Positions 1 to 8,754 of a DNA stretch of 64,000 nucleotides are shown here, piece by piece; the first letter of the stretch is position 1; each line of letters starts with the position of its first letter. The notes below the pieces were generated by a model. It was given only the letters and a program-made list of their open reading frames with translations. It made no database searches and was not told where the DNA came from. Source of the DNA: Roseobacter weihaiensis (GTDB lineage: Bacteria; Pseudomonadota; Alphaproteobacteria; Rhodobacterales; Rhodobacteraceae); assembly GCF_020622345.1 (NCBI RefSeq), contig NZ_JACNMO010000008.1, forward strand, positions 124,001-188,000, given 5' to 3'. Both the position numbers and the translations under genes were made by a program.

Positions 1-764
1 TTGACGACCTGCACCAGCAAGATCTGCCGGACCTTGATGACTTCCTGAATCTTGTAGCGCCGCGGCCGCGGCTTGCGCGCGGGGCGGATATCCTCCTGAT
101 CATCGTCATCAGCCACGGATTCGATGCTGTCATCCTTGGCAGAGGCATCGGGCTTGCGCGGCGCGGCCTCATCGTCCTCATCGGTCTCTGCATCAGTGGC
201 CTCAGCGGCCTCGCCATCGGATGCCTCCGCCTGAGTGGGCGGCTCATCGTCTTCGGGCTCTTCGACCGGCGTCTCGGCGACCCGCTCCATCGGAGAGGAG
301 CCTTCCTCATCCTCCAGATCAATGGTCTGCATGCCTTCGATCTGATCGGATTCGACATCCCTGGTTGCCACTGCATCGTCCGATGCGGTCTCTTCGGCCT
401 TGGCCTTGGGCCGGCTGCGCGAGCGACGGCGCTTGGGCTTTTCGTCCTCGTCTTCCTTGGCCTTCTGCGCTTCGGCATAGGCACGTTCTTCCTCCATCAG
501 GGCCTGACGGTCGGCGACGGGGATCTGGTAGTAGTCGGGGTGTATCTCGGAAAACGCCAGAAACCCATGCCGGTTTCCGCCATAATCCACGAAGGCCGCC
601 TGAAGCGACGGCTCGACCCGCGTTACTTTTGCAAGATAGATGTTGCCAGCAAGCTGGCGTTTGTTCTCGGATTCAAAGTCGAACTCCTCGACCTTGTTTC
701 CGTCCACCACCACGACGCGGGTTTCCTCCGCGTGGGTGGCATCGATAAGCATTTTCTTAGCCAT
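1..764 (-). CDS. rne: Ribonuclease E/G, N-terminal part (cut by window edge)
   Basis: Endoribonuclease of the RNA degradosome, acting on mRNA decay and rRNA/tRNA processing at the inner membrane. The protein starts MAKKMLIDATHAEETRVV and runs into an S1 RNA-binding domain (AFVDYGGNRHGFL at about residues 58-70). The S1 fold is then interrupted from about residue 95 to 240 by a long acidic, Pro/Ala/Lys/Arg-rich insert, after which S1-like sequence resumes (YKIQEVIKVRQ). Such an insert is known in alphaproteobacterial RNase E. The catalytic part lies beyond position 1. The gene follows dctD on the same strand, but a gap of about 470 bases with a hairpin separates them, so it probably has its own promoter and leader. 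Confidence 0.92.
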   Translation of the reverse strand, partial: MAKKMLIDATHAEETRVVVVDGNKVEEFDFESENKRQLAGNIYLAKVTRVEPSLQAAFVDYGGNRHGFLAFSEIHPDYYQIPVADRQALMEEERAYAEAQKAKEDEDEKPKRRRSRSRPKAKAEETASDDAVATRDVESDQIEGMQTIDLEDEEGSSPMERVAETPVEEPEDDEPPTQAEASDGEAAEATDAETDEDDEAAPRKPDASAKDDSIESVADDDDQEDIRPARKPRPRRYKIQEVIKVRQILLVQVV

Positions 765-1188
765 ATTTCCAAATTGCACAGCCGCGATCCAAGGGCCCCC
801 GGGGGAGCCACACGATGCGGGATATGTCTTGTCAGGGCGATTTGTGACACAGGCACTGGCCGGGCCGCGGGGGCCCTTGCCATTCTGCTCGATGCATTTG
901 CGCGCGTCATCGCGGTTCTTCTCCGACACGGGCGCACCTCGGTGGCTCCGTATCCATTTTTACTGCGCATCCCGGACCATCAGCCCATTGATACGTCAGC
1001 GGTTCTATTGCCGTTTCCGGCTCAATCGGTCTGCCTGAAAGATGCGTTTACGTCTCACATCGCTTCCAAAGCAGCGAATCTCACAAGGGAGTGCAGGCAA
1101 AGTCGCAATGCCTCCCATCTGTCTAGATAATGCGACCTTGGGCCAAATGACAATGGGCAATCTGTTATCCACAGGTTAATCCATGCTC
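765..1188 (-). promoter_or_regulatory. Long rne leader region with a distant 10-bp inverted repeat
   Basis: About 420 bases with no convincing gene between rne and the hairpin after dctD. AAGGGCCCCC at 791-800 is the exact reverse complement of GGGGGCCCTT at 869-878, and CCCCCGGGGG at 796-805 is itself a palindrome. In a transcript running to rne these could form a stem just upstream of the start. RNase E leaders are autoregulatory in enterobacteria; whether that applies here is inference. Confidence 0.4.
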
Positions 1189-1225
1189 AATCCATGCCGG
1201 ATCGGTCCAAAAACCGGCATGGATT
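1189..1225 (-). terminator. Hairpin after dctD
   Basis: AATCCATGCCGG (1189-1200) and CCGGCATGGATT (1214-1225) form a perfect 12-bp stem with a 13-base loop. It starts 9 bases beyond the dctD stop. There is no strong T run, so it may be a processing or Rho-assisted end rather than a classic intrinsic terminator. Confidence 0.6.
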
Positions 1226-1233
1226 GACTTCAA

Positions 1234-2568
1234 CTACAGGTAGTCGGACCGCTGCAGCCCGTATTTGGCCATTTTCTCGTTCAGTGTCCGGCGTGGCAGG
1301 CAAAGCTCTTCCATCACACTGGCAATCGAACCGCGGTGGCGCCGCATCGTGTTATCGATCAGCATCCGTTCGAACGCCTCGACATATTCTTTCAGCGGCT
1401 TGCCTTCCGTGGTCATCACCGGCTGCATGTCTTCGTGATCGTTCATCAGCAGCGAGGCAATGGTGCCTGCCCCGCGACGCGACTGCAGCACCGCGCGCTC
1501 TGCCAGATTGATGAGCTGGCGCACGTTGCCGGGCCAGGGAGCCTGAAGCAACTGGGCGGCTTCCTGTGCGGTGACCTGCGGGCTGTCACAGCCGTATTCT
1601 TCGGCAAACTGCTCACTCAGGCGGGTAAAGAGCGTCAGGATATCCTCGCCGCGCATCCGCAAGGGTGGCACGGTGATCCGTAATGCTGCCAGCCGGTAGA
1701 AAAGATCCGACCGCAAGGCGTCTTCAGAGGTGCGTCCCGCCTCCTGCAGATTCGAGATGGCGACAATGCGGGTCTCTGCCGGGGTGCCCTGTTCGTTTAT
1801 CACGCTGAGCAGACGCGCCTGCAGGGTCTCTGACAGCGCCTCGATATCTTCGAGCACCAGCGTGCCGCCGCGCGCCTCTTCCATCGCGGGCAGTTGCGCA
1901 TCCTCGGGCATCATCGGCCCAAAGAGCCGCTTGACCAGCGCGTCCTCTTCATAGGCACTGCAGCTGACCAGCACGAACTTCTTGCCCGCGCGCGAGCCCA
2001 CCGCGTGCAGCGCATGGGCCACCAGCGTCTTGCCGGTCCCCGTCTCGCCATCGATCAGAACATGGCCGTCGGCCTGCCCCAGATCGAGGATGTCCTCACG
2101 CAGACGCTCCATCACCGGGCTTTGGCCAATGAGTTTCTTCATAAGCTGCGTGCCGTCCGACAGCTCGCGCCGCAGCGCGCGGTTGTCCATCACCAGACGC
2201 CGCGCGCCGGTTGCTTTCTTGGCCAGATCCGACATGCGGTCCGGGTTGAAGGGTTTCTCAAGGAAGTCGAACGCGCCCACGCGCATCGCCTCCACCGCCA
2301 TCGGCACGTCGCCGTGGCCGGTGATCATGATGACCGGCAGGGCGCTGTCATTGCCCATCAGTTTTTTGAGAAACTGCATCCCGTCCATGCCCGGCATGCG
2401 GATGTCAGAGATCACAATACCGGGGTATTCAGGCCCCAGCACCTTGAGCGCGTCCTCGGCACTGCCAAATGTTTCGGTGTCATATCCCGACAGGGCCAGC
2501 CATTGGCTGATCGACTGCCGCATATCCTGTTCATCGTCCACGATCGCAATTTTCATGGCTTGTGTCAT
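1234..2568 (-). CDS. dctD: C4-dicarboxylate response regulator DctD (NtrC family, GAFTGA missing)
   Basis: Response regulator partner of the adjacent DctB kinase, expected to control C4-dicarboxylate uptake genes. Order: receiver domain with phospho-acceptor Asp55 (VISDIRMPG), AAA+ domain with Walker A GETGTGKT (about 174-181), and a FIS-type helix-turn-helix at the C-terminus (about 408-440). The L1 loop that should read GAFTGA and contacts sigma-54 is absent: after LFGP at about residue 216 the sequence goes straight to MMPEDAQLPAMEEARGG. Family knowledge: activators lacking this motif, such as Rhodobacter NtrC, work with sigma-70-type polymerase. It starts 3 bases after the dctB stop, so the two are one operon. 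Confidence 0.9.
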   Translation of the reverse strand: MTQAMKIAIVDDEQDMRQSISQWLALSGYDTETFGSAEDALKVLGPEYPGIVISDIRMPGMDGMQFLKKLMGNDSALPVIMITGHGDVPMAVEAMRVGAFDFLEKPFNPDRMSDLAKKATGARRLVMDNRALRRELSDGTQLMKKLIGQSPVMERLREDILDLGQADGHVLIDGETGTGKTLVAHALHAVGSRAGKKFVLVSCSAYEEDALVKRLFGPMMPEDAQLPAMEEARGGTLVLEDIEALSETLQARLLSVINEQGTPAETRIVAISNLQEAGRTSEDALRSDLFYRLAALRITVPPLRMRGEDILTLFTRLSEQFAEEYGCDSPQVTAQEAAQLLQAPWPGNVRQLINLAERAVLQSRRGAGTIASLLMNDHEDMQPVMTTEGKPLKEYVEAFERMLIDNTMRRHRGSIASVMEELCLPRRTLNEKMAKYGLQRSDYL

Positions 2569-2571
2569 GGT

Positions 2572-4332
2572 CTACTCCGCTGCTTGTGTCGTCGTTTCGC
2601 TGCCCAATATTGGCAACTGCATTTCAAATACTGCGCCACCAATCTGGCCGTTACGCGCTGTGAGGCGTCCTCCGAGATCGGAAACGATCTGAGAAGAGAT
2701 CGCAAGCCCCAGCCCGACACCGTCTCCAGGCTGCTTGGTGGTGTAGAAGGGTTCAAAGAGTGCATCGAGGTCTTCGATCCCGGGCCCGTTGTCCCGCACG
2801 GTCAGGGTCGCGGTCTCGCCCGCCGAGAGGATGATCTCGACCTTCGGGTCACGCTCGGACTTGGTGGCATCAATGGCGTTGCGCAACAGGTTCACCATCA
2901 CCTGTTCGATCCGCAGCCTGTCGCCCATCACCTCGACCGGGTTTTCGGGCACGATCCGGTTGATCTGGACCTGCCGCTGACGCAATTGCGGCTCCATCAT
3001 GGCGAGGCTTGAAGCGAGCGCATCGCCCATGTCCACTGGCGAAAACGCCTCTTGCCCCTTGCGGGCGTAGGATTTGAGCTGCCGGGTAATCCCGCCCATC
3101 CGTTCGATCAGATCGTCGATCCGGCCAAAGGACGACAGCGCCTCATCATGGCGGTTGCGACGCAGCAAAAGCCGCGCGCCGGCCAGATAGGTTTTCATCG
3201 CGGCAAGCGGTTGATTGAGCTCGTGGCTGACCGCCGCAGACATCTCGCCCAGGGCCGCAAGCTTGCTGGACTGTTCCAGCGTCTGTTCGGCCACGGCAAG
3301 CGTTTCCTGAACCCGTTTGCGTTCGGCAATTTCTCGCTGCAAGGCAGCATTAAGAGAGCGTAATTCGGCAGATTCCCGCTGAAACAGGGCCATGCGCAGC
3401 GCTGTCCTGCGGTTCAAAGCATAGAAAGTCAGCGCCAGAAGAATCGCAAATCCCATGATCTCGAGCGCCAGCACGCCGTTTACCCGCTCACGCACCGACG
3501 CATAGGTTGTAAAGCTGGCCATGCGCCATCCCCTGAAGGGAATACGGTTTTCCAGACGCATCACCGCCTCGCCCTGCAGATAAGCATCGGGGGGCAAAGC
3601 GGTCCAATCCGCCGTCGCCTGAATGGCGCGCTGAATCGCGTTCTGAGGGGTTTGCCGTGCCAGCGCCTCTTCTTCTGTCCGCCCCCGCCAGCGCGGCTCC
3701 GTGGTCAGGATGATCGTGCCGGTGCTATCCGTCACGATCACCGCATCCGAAATGCCCGCCCAGGCGCGCCCGAATTTCTGCAGATCCACTTCGACGGCGA
3801 TGACACCCAGCACCTCGGAGCCCGATTGCACGCGCCGCGAGTAAAAGAACCCGTAGCCGCCCGTTTCACGCTCCGCGATGGTGAAAATCGTGCCGTTTGA
3901 GCGTATCGCATCGACAAAAAAGGCGTCGGCCCGGTGGTTGGCCCCCAGCCGGCTGCGGTCGGTGGCCGCAACCGTGCGCCCGTCAATATCCATCAGCACC
4001 AGCGACGCGGCCCCGATCTCCTCAACAAAAGAGATCAGGCGCCGGGTGGAGGCGGTATAATCCGCAGAATTCAGCGCCCCGATAAGCTCGGGGTCGCGGG
4101 CGAGCAGCTGCGGTACGATGGCGTTTTGCCGCAATTCCGCTAGCAAGTTCCCGCTGTAGAGCGCCAGCCGCAATTCCGCGCGGTTGCGCGTGCTTTCCGT
4201 AAAGCGGTCGGTGAGCATTTTGTTGGTAACCGATACCGTAATGAACGCCAGAACAAGTATAACGCCCACGGCCATACGAATGCGCCATGTGCTGGCGGCT
4301 GTGTCGGGTTCTGACGAGGTATCGCGCTCCAT
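2572..4332 (-). CDS. dctB: C4-dicarboxylate sensor histidine kinase DctB
   Basis: Membrane histidine kinase, 586 residues, sensing C4-dicarboxylates in the periplasm and phosphorylating DctD. Visible order: N-terminal membrane helix (about 17-38), a periplasmic PDC/Cache-like sensor region to about residue 290, a second membrane helix (ALEIMGFAILLALTFYALN), a coiled linker, the HisKA box SHELNQPLAAMKTY with the phospho-His at about 369, then N box (NLLRNAIDA) and G boxes (DNGPGIEDL, GVGLGLAIS). SHELNQPLAA is typical of DctB. No dctPQM transporter genes lie nearby. Confidence 0.92.
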   Translation of the reverse strand: MERDTSSEPDTAASTWRIRMAVGVILVLAFITVSVTNKMLTDRFTESTRNRAELRLALYSGNLLAELRQNAIVPQLLARDPELIGALNSADYTASTRRLISFVEEIGAASLVLMDIDGRTVAATDRSRLGANHRADAFFVDAIRSNGTIFTIAERETGGYGFFYSRRVQSGSEVLGVIAVEVDLQKFGRAWAGISDAVIVTDSTGTIILTTEPRWRGRTEEEALARQTPQNAIQRAIQATADWTALPPDAYLQGEAVMRLENRIPFRGWRMASFTTYASVRERVNGVLALEIMGFAILLALTFYALNRRTALRMALFQRESAELRSLNAALQREIAERKRVQETLAVAEQTLEQSSKLAALGEMSAAVSHELNQPLAAMKTYLAGARLLLRRNRHDEALSSFGRIDDLIERMGGITRQLKSYARKGQEAFSPVDMGDALASSLAMMEPQLRQRQVQINRIVPENPVEVMGDRLRIEQVMVNLLRNAIDATKSERDPKVEIILSAGETATLTVRDNGPGIEDLDALFEPFYTTKQPGDGVGLGLAISSQIVSDLGGRLTARNGQIGGAVFEMQLPILGSETTTQAAE

Positions 4333-4365
4333 GCAGTAGAGACTACGCTGATTGCGCGGCCCGGC

Positions 4366-5040
4366 TCAAGTCACAGGCGCGCTGAGCGCCCCGGTCAATG
4401 CGCGAAACAGCGCCTGCCCGTCGGTGCCACCGTGGTCGGCATCCGCTGCGCGTTCGGGATGCGGCATCAGGCCCAGCACCCGGCGATTGTCCGACAGAAT
4501 GCCCGCGATATCCGCTTTGGCGCCATTCGGAGTTTCCGTATAGGTAAAGGCCACCCGGTCCTCGCCCTGGAGCCGCGCGATGGTCTCGTCATCGGCAAAG
4601 TAATTGCCGTCATGATGGGCAATCGGGATGTTGACCGTATCGCCGGCGTTGTAGCCTTCGGTATAGGCCGAGGCCGAGGTCTCGACCTTGAGGCCGACGG
4701 TCTTACAGATGTACTTCAGACCCGCATTGCGCAGCAAGACCCCCGGCAGCAGGCCGGTTTCCGTCAGCACTTGAAAGCCGTTGCAGATGCCAAGGACATA
4801 TCCGCCCCGCTGCGCATGGGCCGCCACGGACCCGCAAATCGGGGATTTGGCCGCGATGGCCCCGCAGCGCAGATAATCGCCAAAGGAAAAGCCGCCCGGA
4901 ATGCCGATGATGTCCACACCCTGCGGGATTTCCGTGTCCTTGTGCCAGACCTTGGAGACCTTGGCCCCTGCCGCCTCGAAGGCTACCGCGAGGTCCCTGT
5001 CGCAGTTCGACCCCGGAAAGACAACAACCGCAGCGTGCAT
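4366..5040 (-). CDS. purQ: Phosphoribosylformylglycinamidine synthase, glutaminase subunit
   Basis: Class I glutaminase that feeds ammonia to PurL in step 4 of purine synthesis. 224 residues; begins [17 protein letters not shown] with the PurQ hallmark FPGSNCD, has the nucleophile Cys in GICNGFQ (about residue 87) and the His/Glu pair in MPHPERAAD. The start overlaps the purS stop by one base (TGATG), which implies translational coupling of the PurQ and PurS subunits. PurL is outside the window. Confidence 0.96.
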   Translation of the reverse strand: MHAAVVVFPGSNCDRDLAVAFEAAGAKVSKVWHKDTEIPQGVDIIGIPGGFSFGDYLRCGAIAAKSPICGSVAAHAQRGGYVLGICNGFQVLTETGLLPGVLLRNAGLKYICKTVGLKVETSASAYTEGYNAGDTVNIPIAHHDGNYFADDETIARLQGEDRVAFTYTETPNGAKADIAGILSDNRRVLGLMPHPERAADADHGGTDGQALFRALTGALSAPVT

Positions 5041-5270
5041 CAGCCCATCTCCACCGTGTAGGATTCGATCACCGTGTTGGCCAGAAGCTTTTCACACATC
5101 GCGGTCACATCCGCTTCGGTCGCGCCCTCGGCCAGATCAAGTTCAATCACCTTGCCCTGCCGCACGCCGTTGACGCCCTCGAACCCCATCGCCCCCAGCG
5201 CGTGGCGCACCGCCTCGCCCTGCGGGTCAAGAACCCCGTTTTTCAACATTACATGCACACGTGCTTTCAT
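5040..5270 (-). CDS. purS: Phosphoribosylformylglycinamidine synthase subunit PurS
   Basis: Small 76-residue bridging subunit that joins PurQ and small PurL. The sequence [18 protein letters not shown], then [14 protein letters not shown], is the standard PurS pattern, and the length is normal. It lies between purC (37-base spacing) and purQ (1-base overlap) in a purC-purS-purQ operon. Confidence 0.95.
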   Translation of the reverse strand: MKARVHVMLKNGVLDPQGEAVRHALGAMGFEGVNGVRQGKVIELDLAEGATEADVTAMCEKLLANTVIESYTVEMG

Positions 5271-5306
5271 GTTTATGTCCTTTGTCAGTCTCGACCGCGC
5301 CGGCGC

Positions 5307-6068
5307 TCAGTTGATAAGCGTCGGTTTGGTGATCGGTGTGGCATTTTTCGGCATCACGCCCAACCGCTCTGCCACTTCGGTATAGGCATCGGCGAGGCTG
5401 CCCAGATCACGCCGGAACACATCCTTGTCCAGTTTCTGGCCGGTCTCGATGTCCCAGAACCGGCAACTGTCGGGGCTGATTTCATCCGCAATCACCAGCC
5501 GCTGGAAATCGCCATCATAAACGCGCCCGATCTCGATCTTGAAATCCACCAGCCGGATGCCAACGCCCAGCATGAGGCCGGACATGAAATCATTGACCCG
5601 CAGCGCGAGGCTGAGGATATCGTCCATGTCCTGCTGACTGGCCCATCCGAAGGCCGCGATATGCTCTTCGGTGACCAGCGGGTCGCCAAGGCTGTCGTCC
5701 TTATAGCAGTATTCCACAATCGGGCGCGGCAATTGCATGCCTTCTTCCAGCCCCAGCCGTTTGGCCATGGTGCCTGCCGCGTAATTGCGTACGATGATCT
5801 CAAGCGGGATAATATCCACGCTGCGCACCAATTGTTCGCGCATGTTCAACCGCTTGATGAAATGCGTCGGCACACCGATCTGTCCAAGACCGGTCATGAA
5901 AAACTCTGACAGCCGGTTGTTGAGAACCCCCTTGCCTTCGATCACGGCCTTCTTTTCGGCGTTGAACGCGGTGGCGTCATCCTTGAAATACTGAACGATG
6001 GTGCCCGGTTCGGGGCCTTCATAAAGAATCTTTGCCTTGCCTTCGTAGATTTTCTTGCGCCGGGCCAT
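5307..6068 (-). CDS. purC: SAICAR synthetase
   Basis: Phosphoribosylaminoimidazole-succinocarboxamide synthase, 253 residues, joining aspartate to CAIR with ATP. N-terminus [17 protein letters not shown] is the PurC nucleotide-binding start; further signatures are the SAICAR signature [11 protein letters not shown] and [10 protein letters not shown]. The start is preceded by AAGGA at a good distance. First gene of the purC-purS-purQ operon; dctB-dctD follow 33 bases after purQ and might be read from the same transcript. Confidence 0.96.
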   Translation of the reverse strand: MARRKKIYEGKAKILYEGPEPGTIVQYFKDDATAFNAEKKAVIEGKGVLNNRLSEFFMTGLGQIGVPTHFIKRLNMREQLVRSVDIIPLEIIVRNYAAGTMAKRLGLEEGMQLPRPIVEYCYKDDSLGDPLVTEEHIAAFGWASQQDMDDILSLALRVNDFMSGLMLGVGIRLVDFKIEIGRVYDGDFQRLVIADEISPDSCRFWDIETGQKLDKDVFRRDLGSLADAYTEVAERLGVMPKNATPITKPTLIN

Positions 6069-6087
6069 GGGCGTCCTTTCGCGAGGG

Positions 6088-6106
6088 GGTCCTGAGGTTC
6101 AGGACC
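6088..6106 (-). promoter_or_regulatory. Perfect inverted repeat in the purC leader
   Basis: GGTCCTGA and TCAGGACC with a 3-base spacer form an 8-bp inverted repeat 20-38 bases upstream of the purC start. It could be an operator or a short RNA hairpin controlling the pur operon. The regulator is unknown; function is inference. Confidence 0.35.
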
Positions 6107-6224
6107 TGCTATGGGCCTCTCTTAGTGCAAGCCCTGCGCTGCTGCAAGCCAGCGGACCTTGCGCAATCGTGCGCAAACTCGCATATCTACATCAACAGCA
6201 GATTTATGTTCAGGAGAAAGCCCG

Positions 6225-6539
6225 ATGTCCACCTTCGATGATCGCGAAAACGCCTTTGAAAACAAATACGCCCATGATGCGGAAATGCAATTCAAGGCGG
6301 AGGCACGGCGCAACAAGCTGCTGGGGCTTTGGGCAGCAGAGCTTTTGGGTAAGACCGGCACCGATGCTGAGGATTACGCAAAGGAAGTGGTGAAATCGGA
6401 TTTTGAAGAAGCCGGCGAAGAAGACGTCTACCGCAAGGTTTCCGGCGATCTCGGCGCGAAGGCGGATGAGACAACGATCCGGGCACAGATGGCGGCCCTG
6501 ATGATCGAGGCCAAACGCCAGTTGATGGCCAACGAATAA
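6225..6539 (+). CDS. F1-ATPase inhibitor subunit zeta (DUF1476)
   Basis: 104-residue protein of the DUF1476 family, shown in Paracoccus to be the zeta subunit that blocks ATP hydrolysis by the F1Fo-ATP synthase. The sequence STFDDRENAFENKYAHDAE then KLLGLWAAELLGKTG matches the family along its length. The start at 6225 follows AGGAGA and gives the family N-terminus; upstream in-frame starts would add a non-homologous tail. It is monocistronic, with a terminator directly after. The inhibitory N-terminal segment is present. Confidence 0.93.
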   Translation: MSTFDDRENAFENKYAHDAEMQFKAEARRNKLLGLWAAELLGKTGTDAEDYAKEVVKSDFEEAGEEDVYRKVSGDLGAKADETTIRAQMAALMIEAKRQLMANE

Positions 6540-6562
6540 AACAAAAAAAGTCGGAGAATAGG

Positions 6563-6593
6563 ACCGCGCATCCCGGAAGCTGCGCGGTTTTTT
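6563..6593 (+). terminator. Rho-independent terminator of the zeta gene
   Basis: CCGCGCA (6564-6570) pairs with TGCGCGG (6581-6587), followed at once by six T residues. It starts 25 bases after the stop codon. Confidence 0.85.
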
Positions 6594-6728
6594 GTATTCC
6601 GCGTCCTGCCACTTTTGGGCTTAACGCGGCTTTAAGATGGCGCACCTCATAACAAAGATGAAAATAATGAATTTGCCTCATGCACAAAGGCGTGAGATGA
6701 GGGCAATTGATAATCCCGGAGCCTGCGC

Positions 6729-7754
6729 ATGTCCAACCCGATGATTGACCTTCTCAACGCCAAAGGCACGCTGCTGGCGGATGGGGCAACTGGCACAAAC
6801 CTCTTTAACATGGGGCTGATGTCCGGTGATGCGCCCGAACTTTGGAATACCGACGAGCCTGGGAAGATCAAGACGCTCTACACAGGCGCGGTTGAGGCGG
6901 GCAGCGATCTTTTTCTGACCAATTCCTTTGGCGCGAATGCCTCGCGGTTGAAGCTGCATGGCGCGGAGAAACGCGTCCGCGAGCTCAGCCGTGTCGCAGC
7001 CGAGATCGGCCGCGATGTTGCAGATACCGCGGGGCGCAGGGTAATTGTGGCGGGATCGGTCGGCCCCACCGGCGACATCATGGAACCCGTGGGCACGCTC
7101 AGTCACGCACTGGCGGTGGAGATGTTTCATGAAACGGCGGACGGGCTGAAGGAGGGCGGCGCGGACATCGGCTGGCTGGAGACGATCAGCGCCCCCGAGG
7201 AATACCGCGCCGCCGCCGAAGGGTTTACGCTCGCGGGTCTTGCCTGGTGCGGCACCATGAGCTTTGACACCGCCGGGCGCACCATGATGGGTCTGACCAG
7301 CGCCGATATGGTCAAGATGGTCGAGGATCTGGGGGATCACGCCCCGCTGGGCTTTGGGGCCAACTGCGGTACCGGCGCCTCCGATCTGCTGCGCACGATC
7401 CTTGGGTTCGCAGCCCAGGGCGCTGAGCGTCCGATCATCGCCAAGGGCAATGCGGGCATTCCGAAATACGTCGACGGGCATATTCACTACGATGGCACGC
7501 CGGAGCTGATGGCCGATTACGCCGTGATGGCGCGGGCCTGCGGGGCGCGGATCATCGGGGGATGCTGCGGTACCATGCCGGAGCATTTGCGCCATATGCG
7601 CGAAGCTCTCGATACCCGGACGATGGATCACCCCCCCAGCCTGGAGGAGATCGTCGACAGGCTGGGGGCTTTTTCCTCCGCCGCCGATGGCACCGAAGCA
7701 GACGCGGCCCCTGCCCGCCGCACGTCACGCCGCAAGCGCCGTGCAGCAGGATAA
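6729..7754 (+). CDS. bmt: Homocysteine S-methyltransferase domain protein (usually annotated as BHMT)
   Basis: Zinc-dependent methyltransferase of the Pfam S-methyl_trans family, 341 residues. Zn ligands are visible in FGANCGTG and GGCCGTMPEH; the N-terminus has DGATGTNLF. These proteins are usually annotated as betaine-homocysteine methyltransferases. Because a corrinoid protein and a DUF1638 gene follow, I infer it is the homocysteine-binding piece of a split cobalamin-dependent methionine synthase, as reported from mutant fitness work in Phaeobacter. The last 40 residues are a low-complexity tail ending in a basic run (RRTSRRKRRAAG). The start at 6729 has GGAG upstream. Confidence 0.85.
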   Translation: MSNPMIDLLNAKGTLLADGATGTNLFNMGLMSGDAPELWNTDEPGKIKTLYTGAVEAGSDLFLTNSFGANASRLKLHGAEKRVRELSRVAAEIGRDVADTAGRRVIVAGSVGPTGDIMEPVGTLSHALAVEMFHETADGLKEGGADIGWLETISAPEEYRAAAEGFTLAGLAWCGTMSFDTAGRTMMGLTSADMVKMVEDLGDHAPLGFGANCGTGASDLLRTILGFAAQGAERPIIAKGNAGIPKYVDGHIHYDGTPELMADYAVMARACGARIIGGCCGTMPEHLRHMREALDTRTMDHPPSLEEIVDRLGAFSSAADGTEADAAPARRTSRRKRRAAG

Positions 7755-7983
7755 CCGGGGATATGGTCCGCCTTTTTCAAAACCAAGACGTGACATTGCC
7801 CGCGGCGCGCGGCCGGGAGACAGATTTAACCGACGCTTGATTGGCTCAATTCCACCATAGTTTTGCGTCATCGCGTCGCACAGCGCTTTCGCCGTGTCGC
7901 AATTCAGACAGTCGGAAACCACCGATCAGGCGAATGATGCATAAAATAGGACGCCATCTTGAGCGTTAAGCGAAGGGAATTCC

Positions 7984-8682
7984 ATGTCAGACGAAGACGA
8001 TATCATTCTCGCGGAACTGGACGATGAAGAGCTTGTCCAGCAGATGTTTGACGACCTCTACGATGGCCTGAAGGAAGAGATCGAAGAGGCGGTTCAGATT
8101 CTTCTTGAACGGGGATGGCAGCCTTATGACATCCTGACCAAGGCGCTTGTGGGCGGGATGACCATCGTCGGAGCGGATTTCCGCGACGGTATCCTCTTTG
8201 TGCCCGAGGTTCTGCTGGCCGCGAATGCGATGAAAGGCGGCATGGCGATCCTCAAACCGCTGCTGGTCGAAACAGGCGCGCCGCGGGTCGGCAAGATGGT
8301 CATCGGCACCGTCAAAGGCGACATCCACGACATTGGCAAGAACCTCGTGGGCATGATGATGGAAGGCGCGGGCTTTGAGGTCGTCGATCTCGGCATCAAC
8401 AACCCGGTCGAGAGCTATATGGAAGCGCTGGAAAAGGAGCAGCCGGAAATCCTCGGGATGTCCGCCCTGCTGACCACCACGATGCCCTATATGAAGGTTG
8501 TGATTGACACGATGGTCGAACAGGGCGTGCGCGACAACTACATCGTGCTGGTGGGCGGCGCGCCCCTGAACGAGGAATTCGGCAAGGCGATTGGCGCGGA
8601 CGCCTACTGCCGCGATGCCGCCGTGGCCGTGGAAACCGCCAAGGAATGGGTTGGCCGCATGCACAACCGGAAATCAGCCTGA
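7984..8682 (+). CDS. Corrinoid (B12-binding) protein of a split methionine synthase
   Basis: 232-residue cobalamin carrier with an N-terminal helical cap domain (about 1-90) and a Rossmann B12 domain. The axial-ligand motif DIHDIGKN lies at about residue 112, and SALLTTTMPYM and VLVGGAP are the other B12-domain signatures. It presumably shuttles methyl groups between a methyl donor and the methyltransferase encoded upstream. AAGGGA precedes the start. The gap of 229 bases after bmt suggests a separate promoter. It could also be annotated MtbC-like, but no methylamine methyltransferase is present here. Confidence 0.9.
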   Translation: MSDEDDIILAELDDEELVQQMFDDLYDGLKEEIEEAVQILLERGWQPYDILTKALVGGMTIVGADFRDGILFVPEVLLAANAMKGGMAILKPLLVETGAPRVGKMVIGTVKGDIHDIGKNLVGMMMEGAGFEVVDLGINNPVESYMEALEKEQPEILGMSALLTTTMPYMKVVIDTMVEQGVRDNYIVLVGGAPLNEEFGKAIGADAYCRDAAVAVETAKEWVGRMHNRKSA

Positions 8683-8706
8683 AACCGAGGCCGGACCGGT
8701 TTGGAG

Positions 8707-8738
8707 GCCTGTTTCGGGACACCGAAACGGGCTTTTTT
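8707..8738 (+). terminator. Intrinsic terminator or attenuator before the DUF1638 gene
   Basis: GCCTGTTTCG pairs with CGAAACGGGC (one G-T pair) followed by six T residues. It stands 24 bases after the corrinoid gene stop and only 16 bases before the next start, so it probably lowers, rather than abolishes, expression of the DUF1638 gene. Confidence 0.75.
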
Positions 8739-8754
8739 ATCCCGCAGAGAGACG

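Noticed and set aside
6678-7631. 317-codon frame antisense to the homocysteine methyltransferase gene
   Set aside because: It is the opposite strand of a clear enzyme gene in GC-rich DNA, where long antisense frames are common.
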